DNA of 64,000 bases from Methylobacter sp. (GTDB taxonomy: Bacteria > Pseudomonadota > Gammaproteobacteria > Methylococcales > Methylomonadaceae), in NCBI GenBank assembly GCA_024636505.1, contig JAGXGY010000037.1:1-64000 (forward strand). Direction: 5' to 3'. Position numbers and translations under genes: made by a program. Each line of letters begins with the position of its first letter. The first letter of the stretch is position 1. Of this stretch, positions 56,052 through 64,000 are shown piece after piece. Below the pieces are notes generated by a model. That model searched no databases, had not been told where the DNA came from, and saw only the letters and a list, made by a program, of their open reading frames with translations.

Positions 56052-57332
56052 TTAGTCGGAAAATGCTTTCAGTGCATCGCTGATTTGCTGTTTGGCTTCA
56101 TGCAGTATATTCAATGAAAGTTCAGGGGAAAGTGAAAAGTTTTTTAATTTGCTGGCGGCAGGAACAGAGGAGATAATCGGCAGGTCGGCTGTTTTTTTCT
56201 GTCCTATCTTGTTATGCAGGCGCGATAGTACCACTATGTCCGTTAAGTTAAGTTCTTGGCTATTATTCTGATACCAGTCATCGGCATAGAGTGGAATTTC
56301 AAGGTGTTCTTGAGTAAATCCCCAGTCGCTTAAAACCTTATATCCTACCGGACCTTTGATGTAAGGCAAGGCGAGCTCGATATCGGATTCCGTGTAATAC
56401 TCTTTAGGGCAATTGGCCGCAAAACTTAAAAAAGGCACGATACCAATATTACTGACAAGTCCTGCGAGCAAGGCTTCTTCAGGGTTAGCTTGTTTGGTAA
56501 TGCTCGCCAAAACAAAACTGATAATGGAAATGGAGAGACTTTCTTTCCATATTTCATTTAAGTATTTTTTGATAAGAGGGGAGTCGGTTTTGAAAATACG
56601 ATTGATACTTAAGCTAATAACTAAGTTACGGGTGGCATTTAACCCAATACGGCTTACCGCTTCAAGACAGCTTTTTACCGGATTGACGCCCCGATAGAGA
56701 GGGCAATTGGCTAAGCCAATAAGCTTGGCAGAAAAAACCGGGTCATGTTGAATGATCTTTACGACATCAGCAACGCCTGCTTCATTCTGCATGGCGTTGC
56801 GCACTTTAATCGCGATATCCGGCAATGAGGGTATATTAAGTTCCTCATTGTTATAGTGATGAATAAAACCGGACAACAAGTAGTTTCCAGCTAATTCATC
56901 CGGAATCACCAGTGTTGAAAATAGTGATAATGGCGCATATTTGGGCGACATGATTTTTTGTGAGACTCGTAAAACGCTTACGTCGGTTTTAGATATGGCT
57001 GTTATTGTATATTTGGAGCCGCTGGAAAGCGGAAATCTGGCTTTTGGGCTTTTAGGGTCTATTTCATAAGTATTTCCACTCTCGTCCGATAAAGTAACCG
57101 TTCCTTTTAACAAATACAGCGCTGAATCTGCTGTATCGCCAAGATGAAACAAGGTGGTTTGTTTAGGAAAAACTTCAGATTTAAGATCGGATGTAAACGC
57201 TACCAGTTTTTCAATATCATAATTTCTAATCGGAAAGAGTTTTTTTACGGTATCCATTGAAATATTTTCGGCAACAAGACCACAGGCATGCAAAGCAGTT
57301 GCGCAACTTGTATCATTTTTTAAACCCATCAT
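56052..57332 (-). CDS. cNMP-binding domain plus HDOD signalling protein
   Basis: A 426-residue protein. The ATG at 57332 follows AAAGAGGATTCC and is preferred over one at 57353. The N-terminal half resembles a cyclic-nucleotide-binding domain (VFPKQTTLFHLGDTADSALYLLKGTVTL), though key phosphate-binding residues are not clear. The C-terminal half is an HDOD domain (IPSLPDIAIKVRNAMQNEAGVADVVKIIQHDPVFSAKLIGLANCPLYRG). HDOD proteins act in stress, motility or biofilm signalling. It is 24 bases downstream of the deacetylase gene on the same strand and may be co-transcribed. Confidence 0.85.
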   Translation of the reverse strand: MMGLKNDTSCATALHACGLVAENISMDTVKKLFPIRNYDIEKLVAFTSDLKSEVFPKQTTLFHLGDTADSALYLLKGTVTLSDESGNTYEIDPKSPKARFPLSSGSKYTITAISKTDVSVLRVSQKIMSPKYAPLSLFSTLVIPDELAGNYLLSGFIHHYNNEELNIPSLPDIAIKVRNAMQNEAGVADVVKIIQHDPVFSAKLIGLANCPLYRGVNPVKSCLEAVSRIGLNATRNLVISLSINRIFKTDSPLIKKYLNEIWKESLSISIISFVLASITKQANPEEALLAGLVSNIGIVPFLSFAANCPKEYYTESDIELALPYIKGPVGYKVLSDWGFTQEHLEIPLYADDWYQNNSQELNLTDIVVLSRLHNKIGQKKTADLPIISSVPAASKLKNFSLSPELSLNILHEAKQQISDALKAFSD

Positions 57333-57377
57333 GGAATCCTCTTTATTGATCATTGTTATATTCTTTTGCCGTTCAGT

Positions 57378-58148
57378 TTATTCATAAGCTTCAAGCGCCA
57401 AAAGCCGCTCTAGGCTGACAATTTTGTAGCCATTTTCTTGCGCAAAATGTAACGTTTGTCTTAATATTTGGATAGTTTTATCCGAAGTATCGTGAAACAG
57501 AATAATAGCACCCGGTTTTATTTGCGATTGTACGCGTCGGCTGATGGTTTGTGCGCTGTCGGCCGTTGTATCGAGCGAGCGAATATTCCAGCCGATGATA
57601 CGGTAATCCAGGCTGCTGGCGGCCTTGGCAAGATTGGGTGTGGTGACGCCATAGGGCGGCCGGAATAATTTCATGCGTTTGCCTGTGAGGTTAAAGACAC
57701 TCTCTGCAGTCTGGTTCAGTTCGTTTTTAAAGCCTTGCAAGCTTTTGAAATCGACAAAAAAAGAATGCGTGTAGCTGTGGTTGCCAATGCTGTGTCCATC
57801 CGCATCTATTTGCTTCAAAACGCTTTCATTGTCTTTGATGTTTTTCCCGATCACAAAAAAAGTTGCCGGCGCATTGTATTGCGCTAATATTGAAAGCACC
57901 TGCGGGGTGTATTCCCGATTTGGGCCATCGTCAAATGACAGGGTAATTTCTTTTTCGACAGTATTTGCATAACAATAGACCGGAGCGTGGAAGCTGGATT
58001 GAATGCTTGCCGAGCCGTAAATGAGTAATGCCAGATAAGCTATGCTGGGCAATACCAGCCAACCGAGGCTGAGCCCCAAAAATACATGCAATAAGCCGAT
58101 AATACTGATGATAATGAGGAAGCTGTTACGGGTTGATTTGAATGTCAT
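57378..58148 (-). CDS. membrane-anchored polysaccharide deacetylase
   Basis: A 256-residue NodB-family carbohydrate esterase. Two N-terminal membrane segments (FLIIISIIGLLHVFLGLSLGWL and LPSIAYLALLIYG) precede the catalytic domain: ITLSFDDGPNREYTPQVL (Asp-Asp), GHSIGNHSYTHSFF (metal His pair), LFRPPYGVTTPNL, and ILFHDTSDKT. All five NodB motifs are in order. It removes N- or O-acetyl groups from an envelope polysaccharide. It lies between the HDOD gene and glgA. Confidence 0.9.
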   Translation of the reverse strand: MTFKSTRNSFLIIISIIGLLHVFLGLSLGWLVLPSIAYLALLIYGSASIQSSFHAPVYCYANTVEKEITLSFDDGPNREYTPQVLSILAQYNAPATFFVIGKNIKDNESVLKQIDADGHSIGNHSYTHSFFVDFKSLQGFKNELNQTAESVFNLTGKRMKLFRPPYGVTTPNLAKAASSLDYRIIGWNIRSLDTTADSAQTISRRVQSQIKPGAIILFHDTSDKTIQILRQTLHFAQENGYKIVSLERLLALEAYE

Positions 58149-58358
58149 GTGAAAGACTTGGCGGCGGCTAATTCGGCAGAGGGTAGCGCATTGCGCCGGT
58201 GATTTGTAACGTCTGATTAGTGCCGGTCAATCCACAAAAAAAACGATAGACAGGCTTAAAAAATCATAACCATAAAGACACGAAATTATTGCTTTTCTTC
58301 ATCAAATTTGAAACATGCTGAATAAAAACTTTCAATGGCTCAACGCTAGTCAGAGACG

Positions 58359-59792
58359 TTATAAATGACTGTATAAGGTCATGTATTGTTTCGCGCTTTT
58401 TCTCCAAGAGTAGTCTTTTTGCATACCATTAAGTTGCAGTTTTTTCCAGGTTGCAGGATGTTGATATAAAATCAGCGCACGTTTAACGGCTTCCATTAAT
58501 ACCCAGGGATTGGCTTCATTGAAAACAAAACCTGTTGCGGTATTATTGCTCAAGGTGTCAGGAACGGTATCAATAACGGTATCAGCCAGTCCTCCGGTTT
58601 TTCTGACGATGGGCACTGTGCCATAACGTTGGCTGTAGATCTGGTTTAAACCGCAGGGTTCAAAACGTGAGGGCATCAGAAACATATCGGCTCCCGCTTC
58701 AATTTGATGAGCCATGGCTTCATCATAACCGATAGTAATCGACATTTTATCGGGGTGGCTATCGACAAAGTTATATAAATGCTGCTCAAAACCTTTGTCG
58801 CCGTTGCCGAGCAAGATAAATTGCAACGGGTGGCTTAGCATTTCGGGGAGACATTTCAGGATCAGATCGATGCCTTTTTGTTCTACTAAACGACTGATAA
58901 GTCCGATTACCGGAATGTTTTTGTCTACAGGCAGGGATAATCTTTCCTGTAGTGCCGTTTTATTGAGCAGTTTTTTGTTTAGCGTTGAGTGATTAAACGT
59001 TTGGGAGATGTTGATGTCGGTTTCGGGATTCCAGTAGTCGACATCTATGCCGTTGATAATGCCGCTTAGAAAATCTTTCCGGTGGCTTAACAGGCCTTCC
59101 AGTCCGTAGCCGAATTCGGCGGTTTGGATTTCCCGGGCGTATGTTGGGCTTACCGTGGTGATGCGATCCGCATAGACCAGTCCGCCTTTAATAAACGACA
59201 GCAGGTCGTGAAACTCTATACCGTAAGGATGCCAAAGTTGCCCCGGCAAATTTAAAGAAAGGTAAGTCGCTTTAGGAAATAATCCCTGATAAGCCATGTT
59301 ATGTATGGTGAAAATTGTCGCAGGTCGGCTGTATTCCAGCGATAACAGTGCAGGTACCAGTCCGCTTTGCCAGTCGTTACAGTGAACGATGTCGGGCTCC
59401 CAATCCAGATAGCTGCGGTTCATCGCAACTTCTACGGCGACGCGGCAAAACAGGGCAAAACGTTGGGCATTGTTCGCCCAGGGATTGCCGTATTGATCAA
59501 GATAGGGATTGCCGGGAAAATTGAAGTGTTCCGGGGAATCTACCAGCCATACGATGACATCGGTATCAGGAAGCCGGGTTTCCAGAATGTTCACCGCATA
59601 ATTATTCACATAGACGGTGCTGAGGTAACGAACTTCTTCGGTGGTTTTAATGGCCTGATAATTGGGTATGATAATGCGTACATCTTCACCCAATTCCACC
59701 AGCGCCTTCGGTAGACTGCCGGATACATCGGCTAGACCTCCGGTTTTAATCAGGGGGTGGGCTTCACTAGTGACAAAAAGTATTTTTTTCAT
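58359..59792 (-). CDS. glgA: glycogen synthase
   Basis: A 477-residue GT5 glycogen synthase. The ADP-glucose motif KTGGLADVSGSLPKAL is near the N-terminus, HNMAYQGLFPK follows, and the C-terminal catalytic block is PSRFEPCGLNQIYSQRYGTVPIVRKTGGLADTV. It adds glucose from ADP-glucose to glycogen. Length matches E. coli GlgA (477). It is on the same strand as glgB, 282 bases downstream, with a MITE-like element between them, so they could still form one unit. Confidence 0.96.
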   Translation of the reverse strand: MKKILFVTSEAHPLIKTGGLADVSGSLPKALVELGEDVRIIIPNYQAIKTTEEVRYLSTVYVNNYAVNILETRLPDTDVIVWLVDSPEHFNFPGNPYLDQYGNPWANNAQRFALFCRVAVEVAMNRSYLDWEPDIVHCNDWQSGLVPALLSLEYSRPATIFTIHNMAYQGLFPKATYLSLNLPGQLWHPYGIEFHDLLSFIKGGLVYADRITTVSPTYAREIQTAEFGYGLEGLLSHRKDFLSGIINGIDVDYWNPETDINISQTFNHSTLNKKLLNKTALQERLSLPVDKNIPVIGLISRLVEQKGIDLILKCLPEMLSHPLQFILLGNGDKGFEQHLYNFVDSHPDKMSITIGYDEAMAHQIEAGADMFLMPSRFEPCGLNQIYSQRYGTVPIVRKTGGLADTVIDTVPDTLSNNTATGFVFNEANPWVLMEAVKRALILYQHPATWKKLQLNGMQKDYSWRKSAKQYMTLYSHL

Positions 59793-59844
59793 TGTCTCGG
59801 TTGTTGGGTTCTTATCAAATGGTAACTACTTTGCAGTTAAAAAG

Positions 59845-60040
59845 ATGGAACGCGGATGACGCGGATAATTATGATCAGATAAGATTTTTTATTTTCCAAG
59901 TTCAAGGTTAAAACCACCGGCTTCAGCCGGTCAGCTTTAGCTTTGTATTTTTACTAAAAGGTATACAGTCTTGTTATTTTGGTCTTAATTTATTAAATTA
60001 TCTGTGTTCATCATATTCATCTGCGTCATCCGCGTTCCAT
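59845..60040. mobile_element. MITE-like element between glgB and glgA
   Basis: A 196-base non-coding element with terminal inverted repeats: ATGGAACGCGGATGACGC and its complement GCGTCATCCGCGTTCCAT, extending with partial matching to about 28 bases (GGAT-AATTATGAT versus AGATGAATATGAT). It contains an internal hairpin CCGGCTTCAGCCGG (59917-59930). No clear target duplication is seen. The 'ACGCGGATGACGCGGAT' motif recurs in many bacterial genomes. It occupies nearly all of the 282-base glgA-glgB gap. Confidence 0.7.
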
Positions 60041-60074
60041 TTTATTTGCTAGCTGATTAGTTTTATACCGATAG

Positions 60075-62348
60075 CTATAGTTTCAAGATGACGGCCCCTA
60101 AAGGCGGCAAAGTCAGGCTGACGGAGTGGGGCAGATTCATCCACGCGGTAGGTTCCGATAAGGCTGAGCCGTTGCCGACATTACTGCCATTGTAGTAACT
60201 GGAGTCGGAATTAAATATCTCGGTATAAGCGCCCGCAGCAGGTACGCCGATACGGTATTGCTCACGGGTTACCGGGGTAAAGTTGAGTATGACAATCAAG
60301 TCTTCATGCTCAGTCTTGCGCCGGTAGCTAATGATGGATTGTTGCATATCATGGCAATCGATCCAGTCGAAACCCTGATGATCGAAATCATGCTGGTATA
60401 GGGCGGGGTGTTTTTTATAAAGATTATTCAGGTCTTTTACCAACGATTTCAAGCCCTGGTGATGGGGATACTCCAATACATACCAGTCCAATTCCTTGTT
60501 AAAATTCCATTCGGTGCCTTGGCCGAATTCACAGCCCATAAACAGCAGTTTTTTACCGGGATAGGTATACATGAAGGTGTACAGCAGTCGAAGATTGGCG
60601 AAGCGCTGCCACTCATCTCCCGGCATTTTGCTGAGCAGAGAGCCTTTGCCGTGTACCACTTCATCGTGGGAAAAAGGCAGGCAGAAGTTTTCGGTAAATG
60701 CATAGAGCATCCCGAAAGTCAGTTGGTCATGATGATATTTGCGGTGTATCGGCTCCTGACTCATATAAGCCAAAATATCATGCATCCAGCCCATATTCCA
60801 TTTCATCGAAAAACCTAAGCCGCCGGTCCAGGTCGGCCTTGTGACTTGCGGCCAGGATGTTGATTCTTCGGCCATCATCACTGTGCCGGGATGCAGGTCA
60901 TGGGTAACGGTGTTCAGGTCTTTTAGAAAATCTATTGCTTCCAGATTCTCGTTACCGCCGTATATATTGGGAATCCAGTCATTTGCCTCACGAGAATAAT
61001 CCAGGTAAAGCATCGAGGCCACTGCATCGACCCGAAGGCCGTCAAGATGAAACTCCTCCAGCCAGAAAATGGCGCTGGACAGTAAGAAGTTTTTAACCTC
61101 ACTGCGGCCGAAGTTATAAATCAAGGTGCCCCAGTCGCGATGCTCACCTTTACGCGGGTCTTCGTGTTCATACAGCGCGCTGCCGTCAAAACGAGCCAGT
61201 GCAAAGCTGTCTTTGGGGAAATGCGCCGGCACCCAGTCCAGAATCACACCGATACCGTTTTGATGGCAGGTGTCGATAAAATAGCGAAAATCGTCCGGTG
61301 TGCCGTGACGACTGGTTGGGGCAAAATAACCGGTGGTTTGATAACCCCAGGAGGCATCCAGCGGGTGTTCGGTGACCGGCAATAACTCAACATGAGTAAA
61401 GCCCATCTCTTTGACATAGTCGACCAGTTCTATTGCCAGTTCACGGTAATTGAGAAAATTACCCCGGTTATCGCGTCGCCAGGAGCCTAAGTGAGCTTCA
61501 TAGATCGACATAGGCTCATGCAGCCAATTGTGATGGGCACGATCATCCATCCATTGCCTATCCTGCCAAATGTAGCTGTTTTCAGGGATGACAATAGATG
61601 AGGTATTGGGGCGTAACTCAAATTGTTGTCCGTAGGGATCTGTTTTTAATAAGATCTCATGGGTATTGCGGTTTAATATCTCAAATTTATAGTAGCAACC
61701 GGCGTGCAAATCCGGCAGGAACAGCTCCCAAATGCCGCTGCCGCCTAGGCTGCGCATGGGATTGCAGCGGCCATCCCAGTGATTGAAATCTCCCACTACG
61801 CTGACGCGTCCGGCATTAGGTGCCCAGAGCGCAAACAAAACGCCGTCAAGACCGTCGGCTTTATGCAGATGTCCGCCGAGCTTTTGGTAAATATGCCAAT
61901 GCTTACCTTCGCCGAATAAATACTGATCAAATTCCGGCAATTGGCTGCCGAAATCATACGGGTCATAGTTCTCGTGACTGTAGCCGGATTTATCGATCCA
62001 GGACAGGCGATAATGTGCCGGCAATTGCTCGCCTTCTTTGGTGTTATATTCAAAAAAGTCGGTACCGGGTACCCGGTTTAAAGCTGCGGCGTTATGAGTA
62101 AAACAGACTGTTTCTGCGTAAGGCAGGTACAGTTTAACCTGAACGCAGTTGTCCTTGATGTGGCGGCCTAAAACTGAAAAAGGATCGTGATGCCGGGCTT
62201 CCGTGATTTTTATCATGTCAGCATCAAGTGAGCTGTTAGCTGGTGTTTGCACATTGCCGGGCAGTACTTCTGAAGAAAGGATCGCATCTGAGTCAAGTGC
62301 ACTGCCAGCTTGTTTTTGCACTGTGGCATTTTTAGATTGCTTTTTCAC
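60075..62348 (-). CDS. glgB: GH13 1,4-alpha-glucan branching enzyme
   Basis: A 757-residue GlgB. The start is placed at GTG 62348; a longer frame to 62453 would overlap the divergent glgC start. A non-conserved N-terminal extension holds a tandem repeat ([28 protein letters not shown]), then the family region [14 protein letters not shown]48 and the barrel: [18 protein letters not shown] (nucleophile, about 438), [13 protein letters not shown] (acid, about 488) and [14 protein letters not shown] (about 559). It forms alpha-1,6 branches. Divergent from glgC with about 90 bases between, so a shared control region is likely. Confidence 0.95.
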   Translation of the reverse strand: MKKQSKNATVQKQAGSALDSDAILSSEVLPGNVQTPANSSLDADMIKITEARHHDPFSVLGRHIKDNCVQVKLYLPYAETVCFTHNAAALNRVPGTDFFEYNTKEGEQLPAHYRLSWIDKSGYSHENYDPYDFGSQLPEFDQYLFGEGKHWHIYQKLGGHLHKADGLDGVLFALWAPNAGRVSVVGDFNHWDGRCNPMRSLGGSGIWELFLPDLHAGCYYKFEILNRNTHEILLKTDPYGQQFELRPNTSSIVIPENSYIWQDRQWMDDRAHHNWLHEPMSIYEAHLGSWRRDNRGNFLNYRELAIELVDYVKEMGFTHVELLPVTEHPLDASWGYQTTGYFAPTSRHGTPDDFRYFIDTCHQNGIGVILDWVPAHFPKDSFALARFDGSALYEHEDPRKGEHRDWGTLIYNFGRSEVKNFLLSSAIFWLEEFHLDGLRVDAVASMLYLDYSREANDWIPNIYGGNENLEAIDFLKDLNTVTHDLHPGTVMMAEESTSWPQVTRPTWTGGLGFSMKWNMGWMHDILAYMSQEPIHRKYHHDQLTFGMLYAFTENFCLPFSHDEVVHGKGSLLSKMPGDEWQRFANLRLLYTFMYTYPGKKLLFMGCEFGQGTEWNFNKELDWYVLEYPHHQGLKSLVKDLNNLYKKHPALYQHDFDHQGFDWIDCHDMQQSIISYRRKTEHEDLIVILNFTPVTREQYRIGVPAAGAYTEIFNSDSSYYNGSNVGNGSALSEPTAWMNLPHSVSLTLPPLGAVILKL

Positions 62349-62440
62349 TATGAATAGCCTCGGAGTAGTGGAATAATGATTGTTGTCAATATTAACAAAC
62401 ACATCAAGAATTGTCAGTCTATTCCACATGGAGATGAAAA

Positions 62441-63721
62441 ATGTCAGCATCAAGTAATCAGAAACATGATCATAATATCAGTCATTTAACCCGTAATACT
62501 ATTGCCTTAATCCTGGCTGGCGGCCGCGGTTCACGGTTAATGAATATGACTGATTGGCGCGCCAAGCCGGCGGTGCCTTTTGGCGGTAAGTTCAGAATCA
62601 TCGATTTTCCATTATCGAATTGTATGAATTCCGGTATACGCAAGATAGGTATTTTGACTCAATACAAGGCGGATTCACTGATCAGGCATATTCAACAAGG
62701 CTGGGGGTTTTTACGCGGTGAATTCGGTGAATATGTCGACTTGATGCCTGCTCAACAGCGACACAGCGAAAATTCCTGGTATCAAGGAACCGCTGATGCT
62801 GTTTTCCAGAATATCGATATTCTGCGCAGTCGCCGTCCTGAACATATTTTGGTGCTGGCCGGCGATCATATTTATAAAATGGATTACGGCGCCATGCTTG
62901 CCGATCATGTTGAAAAAAATGCTGATTTGACAATAGGCTGTATCGAGGTTTCGTTGCAAGATGCAACGGCTTTTGGTGTCATGGATGTCGATGAGAATCG
63001 GCGGGTCAGGGCTTTTGTGGAAAAGCCGGCTAATCCGCCGCTGATGCCGGGTAGAACAGATACAGCGTTAGCGTCAATGGGCATTTATATTTTTAATGCC
63101 GATTTTTTGTTTGAACAATTACTGAAAGATGCCGACACCCTAGACTCGACTCGCGATTTTGGTAGAGATATTATTCCTGCCGTTATCGATAAATATTTAG
63201 CCAATGCCTATCCCTTTTTGGATTTGCAAAGCGGGGAGCAAAGTTATTGGCGCGATGTAGGCACTATTGATGCCTACTGGTCTGCCAATATGGAATTGAT
63301 TGGCGTAAAACCGGATTTGAATTTATACGATAAAACCTGGCCCATATGGACTTATCAGGCGCAAACGCCGCCGGCCAAATTTGTTTTTGATAGCGATAAA
63401 AGACGAGGACAGGCCGTGGACTCTATGGTTTCAGGAGGGTGTGTCATTTCCGGAGCAAAAGTCAGGCATTCGCTGTTATTTTCGGATGTTCGCGTCAACT
63501 CGTATACGACCTTGCAAGATACCATTGTTTTGCCTGAAGTTAATATCGGTCGCCATTGTCGTATTACTAAGGCGATTATAGAAAAAGGCTGTGAAATTCC
63601 GGAAGGCACTATTATCGGTGAGGATAAGGCGGACGATGAAAAAAGATTTCATGTGAGTCCCGGCGGAGTCGTTTTAGTTACCACCGATATGCTGGGGCAA
63701 AATAGACACTATGTTCGATAA
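62441..63721 (+). CDS. glgC: glucose-1-phosphate adenylyltransferase
   Basis: A 426-residue ADP-glucose pyrophosphorylase. Motifs: [62 protein letters not shown], and the C-terminal left-handed beta-helix ([30 protein letters not shown]). It makes ADP-glucose from glucose-1-phosphate and ATP, the committed step of glycogen synthesis, and is normally allosterically controlled. The GH57 gene that follows 55 bases later is probably in the same transcript. Confidence 0.96.
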   Translation: MSASSNQKHDHNISHLTRNTIALILAGGRGSRLMNMTDWRAKPAVPFGGKFRIIDFPLSNCMNSGIRKIGILTQYKADSLIRHIQQGWGFLRGEFGEYVDLMPAQQRHSENSWYQGTADAVFQNIDILRSRRPEHILVLAGDHIYKMDYGAMLADHVEKNADLTIGCIEVSLQDATAFGVMDVDENRRVRAFVEKPANPPLMPGRTDTALASMGIYIFNADFLFEQLLKDADTLDSTRDFGRDIIPAVIDKYLANAYPFLDLQSGEQSYWRDVGTIDAYWSANMELIGVKPDLNLYDKTWPIWTYQAQTPPAKFVFDSDKRRGQAVDSMVSGGCVISGAKVRHSLLFSDVRVNSYTTLQDTIVLPEVNIGRHCRITKAIIEKGCEIPEGTIIGEDKADDEKRFHVSPGGVVLVTTDMLGQNRHYVR

Positions 63722-63776
63722 AAGCAGTAAATTTTTATAAGAAATTATTGCCTTGGCAATGGAAAAATAAAACATT

Positions 63777-64000
63777 ATGTCAGATAAATCCAAATTAAAA
63801 CTAGTCTTATGCTGGCATATGCATCAGCCGGAGTATAGGGATTTACAGACAGGGGAATTTAAGCTGCCGTGGACCTATCTGCATGTTATTAAAGACTATG
63901 TAGATATGGTGGCGCATTTGGAAACGGTGCCGAATGCCAAGGCGGTCATTAATTTTGCCCCTATCCTGCTGGAGCAAATTGAGGAATACGCCCGGCAAGT
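63777..64000 (+). CDS. GH57 glycoside hydrolase, 3' end outside window
   Basis: The first 74 residues of a GH57 enzyme: LKLVLCWHMHQPEYRDLQTG is motif 1 with the HxHQP core, followed by FKLPWTYLHVIKDYVDMVAHLE and the FAPILLEQIEEYA segment. It is of the amylase/alpha-glucanotransferase kind rather than the branching-enzyme kind at 50950. The frame is open to the window end. It follows glgC closely and likely belongs to glycogen metabolism. Confidence 0.88.
   Translation, partial: MSDKSKLKLVLCWHMHQPEYRDLQTGEFKLPWTYLHVIKDYVDMVAHLETVPNAKAVINFAPILLEQIEEYARQ

Noticed and set aside
62349-62453. Longer GlgB start at 62453
   Set aside because: It would overlap the divergent glgC start, and the added residues have no family similarity. 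A GTG start at 62348 with a GAGG upstream fits better.

Overview
The window reads as a chromosomal segment of a gammaproteobacterium, most likely a Methylococcales-type methanotroph or close relative. This is an inference. It rests on a TIGR04073 exosortase-associated protein, a split B12-dependent ribonucleotide reductase, an EfpL (YeiP) type elongation factor, RlmG, a recR-ybaB-dnaX-ffs block, hydroxypyruvate isomerase next to a tartronate-semialdehyde-type reductase, and a large glycogen locus. No methane or methanol oxidation gene lies in the window, so the assignment is not proven. Most genes are intact, and intergenic palindromes and mobile remnants are common.

Bases 1-9600 hold the 3' end of an IS200/IS605 tnpB with its right end, tex, an exported TIGR04073 protein, hinT, recR-ybaB-dnaX and the SRP RNA gene ffs. 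A GNAT/C39-peptidase fusion and a DUF2817 metallohydrolase follow, divergent from a RimK-like ATP-grasp ligase (9883-11364). Those three genes look like one peptide-ligation or peptide-processing module. The acetyltransferase half of the fusion carries an in-frame insertion of repetitive palindromic DNA.

Bases 11.4-14.7 kb are an accessory island: a VapBC-like pair, a RelE/HigB-HigA-like pair and a two-gene restriction-modification system closely resembling EcoRV and M.EcoRV. After it come an orphan HME-type RND permease, a CheB-CheR-PAS fusion without a kinase domain, a MITE-like element inserted into an IS605 right-end hairpin, a decayed tnpB fragment, a BaiN-family flavoprotein and a membrane-anchored, cysteine-rich beta-propeller protein.

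Bases 25.9-41.8 kb are mostly housekeeping. The split class II ribonucleotide reductase (nrdJa with a full LAGLIDADG intein, and nrdJb) is separated by a fatty-acid desaturase and preceded by a NrdR box. Then come acs, a pair of M16 peptidases, rsmD-coaD, two ferredoxins, hyi-garR, efpL and rlmG. A compact minus-strand unit at 41787-42278 encodes a 50-residue membrane protein followed by a chain of hairpins and a clear terminator.

Bases 42.5-64.0 kb are dominated by glycogen metabolism: glgX, DUF4912 plus a GH57 branching enzyme, glgA, glgB, glgC and the start of another GH57 enzyme. Interleaved are UspA, a SulP transporter, MarR, a Kv-like channel, a SLATT-domain protein, a cNMP/HDOD regulator and a polysaccharide deacetylase. 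The strongest candidate for something new is the adjacent pair at 52727-56000: a DNase I-fold phosphodiesterase with two CBM21-like starch-binding domains, followed by a phospholipase D-fold protein with two HKD motifs, inside the glycogen region.
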